This document shows, piece after piece, positions 56,683 through 64,000 of a DNA stretch of 64,000 bases (position 1 is the first letter of the stretch; the number at the start of each line of letters is the position of its first letter). The DNA is from Gnetum montanum (taxonomy: Eukaryota > Streptophyta > Gnetopsida > Gnetales > Gnetaceae), in contig MNCI01003070.1 in NCBI GenBank assembly GCA_015680685.1, positions 668,135-732,134 on the forward strand, written 5' to 3'. Position numbers and translations under genes: made by a program. Below the pieces are notes generated by a model that was not told the DNA's origin, did not search any database, and worked only from the letters and a program-made list of their open reading frames with translations.

Positions 56683-58634
56683 AACTAATCATTTGAGGAT
56701 GGAAAGGATTAATAAATGGAATATGAGGATCCTTGCATGTTGGAAATATTCATACTGGGTCATATTTACCCCATTGGGGTTCACACACTTGATTATAGTA
56801 AGCATATTTTATAGGATAAGGTTCCTGGGTAACGAGTTGACCCCCTATGATGTTTGTGACCATTAGATGGTATGCAAGGATTGGGATGTTGCCTTCCATG
56901 GCTGGGTTCATTGGGTTGTATGGTTGTTGGAGTGTTTTTTGGTGGCCCTAATGAAGTAACATGAGACATTGTATTCGAAGGCAAGGGTGCACCACACGGT
57001 TGGACTTGTGCTGAGTTGGAGGGTGTAGTGGCCTGGGAATTATGTTGTCCCTTCTTAGGATCATTTCTAAAGAAGGGGTGCCTTCGATATTGCTGAGGTC
57101 TCTCACTGCTATTGGAAGTAGTAGCACAAGTAATGTTCATGGGTTGTTGTTGTGGTGTAGACACCTTAGGAATAGTTGGTGGTGATGTATAAAGAGGGAA
57201 AGGATGAGAATGTTGAAATTGAGGAGAAGTGTAGAATACACAAGGTGGTGGTTGTGTTGAAGGCATGGGCTAATAGTATTGAGGAGAATGGTACTTTGGT
57301 GAGATAAAGTGCATTGGCCCAGTTGGAGAAACAAGATGTTGAACAAGAAAAGTGTTTGGATTCGGATGATACGAAGGGTATCTCCAGTTTCATGGTGGTC
57401 TCCCCCACAACTGGGATTGTTGCCACTGTGATTAAACATAGTATCTCTGTACGAACTCTGGATGTAACTTATTTGCCCAATGCTCATATAAATGTGACAA
57501 GATTGGGCATTGGCCCTTGGGGTGATCGTACATCCAAATGATGCATTCATATGTCTGATTGGCAGTTGAGCTCTTATTTTCCTTATTCCTTCTTTCTAAT
57601 TATCTGCTAATACTTTGTGTTGTTTCTTGGGTTGTCAAAACTCAATCTCCAATGAGATCAATAAATTCTCCACACTTTTTATATGTCCATTCCAACATCT
57701 TATTAATCTTTGCATCAACTTCTTCTAACAAATGTTGCATTGGCAAAGATGGTTCTTTCTCCTTGTGATAGGTTGATTTCTCCTTTTTGTGATCATGGAC
57801 CCTTGTTGAGTTGAGATTTTGGCCCTGTTGATGTTTTTCAACACTCCCATCGAACCATTTCTCCTTCTTCTTTTTCTACCCGCTTAACAAGCTCTTGGAC
57901 TTGATGGGTTCGTAGTTCGTATAGTTGACCTTGGGCATACATTCCTAAGGTCTCTCTTGTTTCATTATGTAGCCCATCAATAATATGGTACATTAACCTT
58001 TCCTTGGAAAACCCATGGCCTGGCCAGTTGTTCAACAATGCATAATATCTTTCTAAGGCCATGTCCAAGGGTTCATGTTGTGCTTGTTTCCATCCTTGGA
58101 TTTGTTTCCTCAAGGCAGATACTCTTGTGTAGGTTTGATATTTTTCATTGAATAGTTCTACCTTGTTGACCAACGTCATATTGAATTTGGTTTTAATGAT
58201 CTATACCATACTTTTTCTTGGCCAATGAGTGTTATGGGAAAGAGCTTAAGTTTTTACCACCTGTTATCAATGTTATTCCATGTGCAAGCATCATAGAAGC
58301 CTTGTAAATATTGATGCAAATCTAAGTCATAGCCTCTTGAGAAATGGGAAAAGTTATTTAAATCGAGCCTAGGTAGACGGCTCTCTTTACGATGCCTACG
58401 TGAGATTCAAATAGCCTCTTGTATTTGCATTAGGCTTGTAGTGGCCAGTGGGGGTTCATCGTCATCAAGTAAGTTAGGCTTTCGTGCATTGTGATGATGT
58501 TGCTTTTGTTTATGTTTATAAGAAACCCCCACTTCAGGTTGTGTACTCCAATCTTCATCGTCATATAGTTCATTGGTTCTCCAATGAACTTCCTCACTAA
58601 GTGTGGCATTATCGTGATCTTGTAGGAGAGGCAT
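56665..58634 (-). pseudogene. gag: gag of NA2
   Basis: Minus strand from MPLLQDHDNATLSEEVHWRT (58634). Core blocks as in NA1: YQTYTRVSALRKQIQGWKQA, ALERYYALLNNWPGHGFSKE, YHIIDGLHNETRETLGMYAQ, GQLYELRTHQVQELVKRVEK. A zinc-knuckle relic with Cys-Trp change (CIIWMYDHPKGQC) is near 57540. The Pro/His/Gln-rich tail ends in the shared 18-bp palindrome. Longer open stretches than NA1 but still with stops and frame changes. Confidence 0.85.
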
Positions 58635-58756
58635 GGTCGTGAAATTTTGTATGAATTTGTATGTGACTTTTTATAATTATTTTTTCTAAAAAACATATCG
58701 TTAAGTCCCTTACAACGATCTTGTATGATATAACTAATCTAGATAACTAGCACTAT

Positions 58757-58774
58757 CCTCGGCAACGATGCCAA
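58757..58774 (-). promoter_or_regulatory. Primer-binding site of NA2 (tRNA-Asp)
   Basis: Minus strand TTGGCATCGTTGCCGAGG; two transitions from the perfect site of NA1. Confidence 0.9.
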
Positions 58775-59609
58775 TGATGAGTGACGAGGTACCCCTACAC
58801 TCAACCATATGAATACGAGCGTTACACGCGTGATTCGGTCGAACTCTGCAAACAGGCTAGTTGTGGCATTTAGATAGTTAGCCTTAGGTCGCAGTTCATT
58901 GTCTTCCCGCCTAGACTAGTATTAGCTTTGTCATGTATGGTTTAGTCTAAAGTGAGGTGTATGATGGGTTTCTAATCTAATGCTACTCCTAAAGGCAAGG
59001 GAAAGTAATATTATCTAAACTAAGAGAGAAGGGTGAGAAGGAATCTAGCTAGCCTAAGTGCGATGAGCATCTGTCCCTTGATTATCCATACACATCTTGG
59101 ACTTTGTTCACAACTACAACTAGGATTACCAAGCGTAGATCCTAAGTATGCTACTGGGTTACCAAGTAGTCACACTTAAATGCTCATAATCAAGTCGTAC
59201 TCATTCCGAGTTTTAACATGAGTTTAAGGGTGAGAGAGATTAACTAGGAAAGCAGTAAATAAAAATTAATAAAATGATTAATCTAAGTGAATGTTATAAT
59301 GATGAAGTAATCTCGATCTTTATTTCCAGTCATGTGCGTGTCCAAGTACGTCACACTTGAATAAAGGATGTCGTATAATTACATTCACCACATTGTAGGC
59401 ATACACAAAGAGGAAAAGGCTTGAGAGAAAGAAATGAAAAACACATAAACTAAAACTGACTTACTTCCTAATTGTTACACATGATTTTGTCTACCTCTTA
59501 TTTATAGATGAGGAGATAGGCTACAATATTGCGTATGTGATATCATGGTTGGGCTACGATATCGTAGATTCGATATCGTGGCCGTGATATTACGTATGAC
59601 GACTCATCA
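58775..59609 (-). repeat. 5' LTR of NA2
   Basis: 835 bp; minus strand TGATGAGTCGTCATACG to GTCACTCATCA. The U3 end holds GATATC palindromes (59530-59595) before a TATAAATAAGAGG-type TATA near 59500. Confidence 0.93.
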
Positions 59610-59664
59610 TGCGTGTACACTCATATTCGTATGGTTGAGTGTAGGGATACCTTGCTACTCATCA
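59610..59664 (+). repeat. Last 55 bp of a plus-strand LTR, cut by NA2
   Basis: GCGTGTACACTCATATTCG...GTGTAGGGATACCTTGCTACTCATCA, matching the end of the element 2 3' LTR (40000-40055), and followed by the same AAGGCCTAGAACC host sequence. Confidence 0.9.
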
Positions 59665-62600
59665 AAGGCCTAGAACCTACCCCCTCTTAGGAAGAGTAAC
59701 ATCTATCTAGAATTAGCAGATCAGTCAATTACTATCACTTTGGGATTAGTAGAGGACACTGTGACCACTATAAAAGTGACTTATCCTGCTAATTTTCTGG
59801 TAATCAAGGTGAACAACTGTAAAAGTGACTTTCCCATCATTATGGGAAGCGCTTGGTTAAGCATGGTCAAAGCACAAATGGATATAGGGGACCTATCTCT
59901 AGAAATATCCAAGGAAAATGAGATAGGAAAAATTGAGAAGAAGTGTATTCCATGAATCGCGTACAATGATAATGGATGCAATTACATTTAAAGGATTTAG
60001 TCAATCAAGAGCACATACATTCAGGCATGCAATCAGTGTGCACAATAAATTAACATTGAAAGGTGTTTGTATGTAGCAACCACACAACAAGAGGGCACCC
60101 AGTGGCTGATAGCTAATTCAGATAGAAGCACAATATGCATGAAGCCAACTAAGAGCCTAACATGTGCATATGTTGAAGGCATGGACAAAATTGAACAAGT
60201 TCATTCCTAACCCTCTAATGAAGATGATAATACCTATTGGGGAGAGTTGGAAATCATTGATCACTTTAATCAGGAGCCCTTAGATCTAAAGACTTTATCG
60301 ATGAATATGAAGCCAAACTTGCTCTTGAGAAAAAAGAAAAGTTATTGAAAGTCATGAATAAATGGTCAACAGCCTTTGCTTGGTCATATCTAGAGCTAAT
60401 AGGAATCGATCCAAGGATATGCCATCATCACATCTACACTGATCTGGCCATGAAACCTAGAAGGTAGTCAGAGAGGTGGCTAAACCCCAAATTGAAGCAA
60501 ATCATTAAGGAGGAGATAGAGCAACTCCTCAAGCTAGGGTTCATCTATCCAATCATAGATAGTGAGTGCCCACTCATAATTTTACCAAAGAAGCATGGTA
60601 AATGGTGGGTTTTCATTGACTTTAGGCTATAAAATATGGCAACATGTAAGGATCACTTTCCTTTTCATTTTGTGGATGAAGTATTGGACACCATATCTAG
60701 GCATTGTTATTATAGTTTCTTGGATGGTTCTAGTGGTTATAACCAAATCCAAATTACACCCAAATATTAGGCCAAAACAACATTCAAGAGTTCCTGGGGG
60801 ACTTTTACATGTTGTAAAATGCGATTTGGCCTATGCAATGCTCTTGCAACATTTCAATGCTTAGTCCTTAGTATCTTTCAACAACAAATCGATAGTGGTT
60901 TTGAAGTCTTCATGGATGACTTTTCCACCTGTGAAGCTACCTTTGAGCAAGCCTTGGACTGACTTGAGCAAGTATTGAAGATATGTATAGAGATAAACCT
61001 ATGGCTCAACTAGCAAAAGAACCATCTCATAATCTAAGAAGGCATTATGCTAGGGCACCGAATTTCACAAAAAGGGATTGAGGTAGACCTAGAAAAAATG
61101 AGGATCATCTAAGGAATAACATGCCAACTAGAGATCATTAAAGATGTTTAGTCACTCCTTGGACACACTGGCTACTATTGGTCATTTATTGAGAATTTCT
61201 CTAAGATTGCAAAGTCATTGGTAGAACTTACAAAGAAAGATGCACCCTTCATTTGGACCAAGGAATGTGAACACACATTCCAATAATTAAAGAAGAAACT
61301 CATAGAAACACCAATCCTATGAGCACCAGACTGGTCCAAACCTTTCCATATCATGACAAATGCATTTAATTATGCCTTGGGAGCTGTGCTCATGCAAATG
61401 CATGATAAGAAACATCCATATTATGTCCACTGCACAAGTTGAAGCATTGTGGGAGCACAATCAACTTACACCACCTTGAAGAAAGAGTTAATGGTGGTGG
61501 TGTATGCACTAGAAATGTTTAGGTGATATGTGCTTGGTTATAAAGTATTTGTGCATATAGACCATAGTGCAATTTTCTTCCTCATGAATAAGCCAACGGT
61601 AATCCCTCATGTCATACGGTGACTTGTGATCATGTAGGAATTTGATCTCACTATGGTAGATCGAAAAGGAACAGAGAATGTGGTCGCTAACCACATCTCT
61701 TATTTAAGATGGGATAACAAAGAGGAGGAAAGCCTGCTCTTTGATCAGTTTCCATATGAACTCCTCTTTATTGGAGTAATAAATGAACAAATGCTTGGAA
61801 AAGCAACATGGTATAATGGAAACCTCACATATCTTCTCACTCAAGAGATGCCACAAGACTTGGATTTTAGGAAGAAGCAACCATTTCTTCATTGAGTCAA
61901 ATACTTCATGGAAATCAATAGACACCTTTATAAGGTGTGTGCCAATGGCCTGATCTGTTGGTGTGTCCCTGACAAAGATCAACTGTGCATTCTCTAGGAT
62001 GCTCATGAAGGACCTTGAAGAGGACACTATGCAGAAATATGCATAGCCACAAAAATCCTAATGGTAGGATACTATTGGCCTATAATCTTTAGGGATACCC
62101 ATTAGTTCATCAAGTCTTGTGACCGTTGTCAACATGATGGGGGGATGACCACTTACATGGAAGATCCTCAATAGTGGATTCAACCACTAGAACCTTTCGA
62201 CATATGGGGCACTGGCTTCATAGGTCCCATCACATCCATGTCTAACAGGAAGGCATATATTATAGTAGTGGTTGACTATGGCACAAAATGAGTAGAAACA
62301 ATAGTTTTTACTGATTGTACATCATCCATTGCTACCAAATTTATACAACAAAATATCATGAATAGGTTTTGGGTGCCACGTTCACTAATTTCTAATGATG
62401 GAACTCATTTTATAGGTGTCACATTTAGAAAATTAATGCAATGCTTGGAGTTAGAACATAAATTAATAACACTTTACCACCCCCCAAGCCAATGGTCAAG
62501 CAGAGGTAGCCAACTAGGAGATTACAAAAATACTAATGCTAACCATTAGCAAATATAGGAAGGATTGAAGTACAAAGCTCAATGATGCTCCCTAGGCTTA

Positions 62601-63050
62601 TCGTTAAACTTGGAAGCTTCCTATTGGCTATTCTCTTTACAAGTTAGTGTACGGGAAACTTCCAATGCTCCCAATTCAATCCAAGCTCCATACACTCTAA
62701 ACGGCCTGTGATCCAAACCTTGATCTAAGTCTAGCACAGAAGGAAAGATTGATCAATTTGAATGTGCTAGACGAAAATCACTTAGTGGCCCTATCCTTGA
62801 ATGAGGTGAATAAGACATTTAGCAAGCAATGTCATGACCTTAGAATCAAGAAGGTAAAACTTCAACCAGGAGATAAGGTTCTTTACTGGAACCCCATACC
62901 CCAAAAGATAAAATTTTAACATTGTAGGAGGGACCTTATATAATTTATCAAAACTTTTCCTATAGGAGCATGTTGATCTAAAAACCTAATTGCTTGAATA
63001 AAAAGAAGTTTGTCAACATCCAACAAGTGAAGTCTTTCCTCAAGCCAAGA
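59665..63050 (+). pseudogene. pol: Duplicate pol block: protease (partial), RT, RNase H, integrase
   Basis: Second copy of the element 1 pol, uninterrupted by NA1. Protease lacks the DSG part: ADQSITITLGLVEDTVTTIK, ANFLVIKVNNCKSDFPIIMG. RT: KHGKWWVFIDFRL (60595; key Arg replaced by Trp), YYSFLDGSSGYNQIQI, VFMDDFSTCEATFEQ (60905). RNase H: MTNAFNYALG (Asp to Asn). KKELMVVVYALEMF, HIDHSAIFFLM, VDRKGTENVVANHIS (Asp to Asn). Integrase: GTGFIGP (first Asp lost), ISNDGTHFIG. Shares many stops and losses with 40056-52070. Confidence 0.9.
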
Positions 63051-64000
63051 CAGGCTAGTGTAAATGTCACCTCAACGAATGGATACCCACGTTCTATTTT
63101 TCAGATCTCTTTCTTCCAACTAAGTTGTGGGAAAGAAGGCCATTTTTGCTAACCATGAAATTGGCCTATTAGTTTTTCTACCTATTTTTTTTCATGTTTT
63201 TGATTTTACAAATTTTTTATTTTTGAATTTTTCTCATTTTACACCATCTTTAGTACCTTTAAACCTTCTTGACTATTTTACATTTTCTTTTATAATTTAC
63301 TTTCTCTTATTTTATTTAAGTCTAATATTTTCTCATTTTTGCTAATAGATTTACCTTATTGTCATAAGACACAGTTCCGTTATTGCTATTTACCAATGAT
63401 GGTTTGTGCTTAATGTGTGATTGTCGATGTTTGGTTTCTATTTTTGAATTTTGATGTCTGATGACTTTAACATGGTTTATTTTTCATGGAACAGGTAGTA
63501 AGTCCACATCATCTGCCCATCCAATGAACTCTATGGTTTTCCTTGTTTTGAAAATTTGAGGTCCCTTTTCATTAAAGAAACATTTAATCAATCGGTGACC
63601 TTGGTAGTTCTAGAATTAGGAGGGATTCAAAGGTTTGTAAAGGGTGTGACTTCAAGGGGACTCAATACTCTTTATCCTATTCTTCTTACTTGAGTGCTTG
63701 AGTGTTTTTCATAGACTTCTTGCTGTTCCATGCCAACCAATAATAGGAAGACAAATGAATCATTACATGGTGTGGTTTCCATTTAAAAAAAACAATGGGA
63801 ATTCAAAGCACACCCTTTTGACACAAACAGGTCCTCTCATGGTGTGGTTTCCATTTCAAAAAAAATAAAAACAACAAAAAATACAAAACAATGAGAATTC
63901 AAAGCACATCCCTTGGACAAATAAATGAGCTATAAGCACTGCTTATGGAACTCGAATAGCATGCACCTATGCTTGAAGGTCCCCTCTAACTAAGGCCCCC
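63051..64000 (+). other. 3' non-coding region of the duplicate pol block (runs off the window)
   Basis: Follows 52071-53000 closely: T-rich tract, the AGGTAGTAAGTCCACATC region, GGTGTGACTTCAAGGGGACTC, the repeated CATGGTGTGGTTTCC...AATTCAAAGCACA blocks and CTATGCTTGAAGGTCCCCTC at the very end. No gene. Confidence 0.8.

Larger units (their letters stand above)
55221..59609 (-). mobile_element. NA2: second non-autonomous element, 3' truncated
   Basis: Minus strand: 5' LTR (59609-58775), PBS, gag (58634-56665), non-coding block to about 55221. Homologous to NA1 from the LTR to just past the internal TATA module, then replaced by plus-strand element 1 sequence. The 3' ORF and 3' LTR are missing. 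It had inserted into a plus-strand LTR, of which the last 55 bases remain at 59610-59664. Confidence 0.85.

Overview
The window is nuclear DNA from a land plant, most likely a seed plant. I cannot name the species. The evidence is layered Ty3/gypsy LTR retrotransposons of the Athila type, with primer-binding sites complementary to plant tRNA-Asp, plus a tRNA-derived SINE, a plant-type LINE tail and two fragments that look like decayed plant genes. No intact host gene is visible, and every retrotransposon reading frame is broken by stops or frameshifts. It reads as old repeat-rich (pericentromeric-like) sequence.

Layout. 1-6969: 5' part of a minus-strand Athila-like element (element L); its LTR carries a 1566-bp solo LTR of another family (4673-6238, duplication GGTTA). 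6970-10858: L has inserted into the left of two long direct repeats (TGTTGATG...CATCAACA ends) that enclose only 377 bp. 10859-17580: AT-rich low-copy DNA with a SINE, a 37-bp SINE-head insertion, an inositol-transporter-like relic, a gulonolactone-oxidase-like relic, an LTR relic and a LINE tail. 17585-55220: plus-strand element 1, split by nested insertions. Element 2 (20092-40055) sits between its gag and pol; the youngest autonomous-type element (22240-32575, duplication ATGGG) sits inside the gag of element 2; the non-autonomous minus-strand element NA1 (42887-51471, duplication CTAAT/CCAAT) sits in the integrase of element 1. 55220-59609: truncated second non-autonomous element NA2, minus strand. 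59610-64000: second, uninterrupted copy of the element 1 LTR-end/protease/pol block, sharing its stops, so a duplicate that predates NA1.

How the parts work together. The autonomous type is ordered LTR, tRNA-Asp PBS, gag, protease, RT, RNase H, integrase, a 2-kb non-coding stretch, a 3' splice site, a 3' ORF of the putative-plant-transposon-protein type, PPT, LTR. NA1 keeps gag, the conserved non-coding stretch, the splice site and the 3' ORF but has no pol; NA2 shows the same gag and non-coding parts. They would have needed autonomous relatives for reverse transcription and integration. The short LTR U3 regions carry GATATC-centred palindrome arrays just upstream of the TATA box. A similar array plus TATA recurs inside NA1 and NA2 upstream of the 3' ORF. 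These three linked features (retained non-coding block, conserved branch point/acceptor, duplicated palindrome-TATA module) are the most interesting signal in the window.
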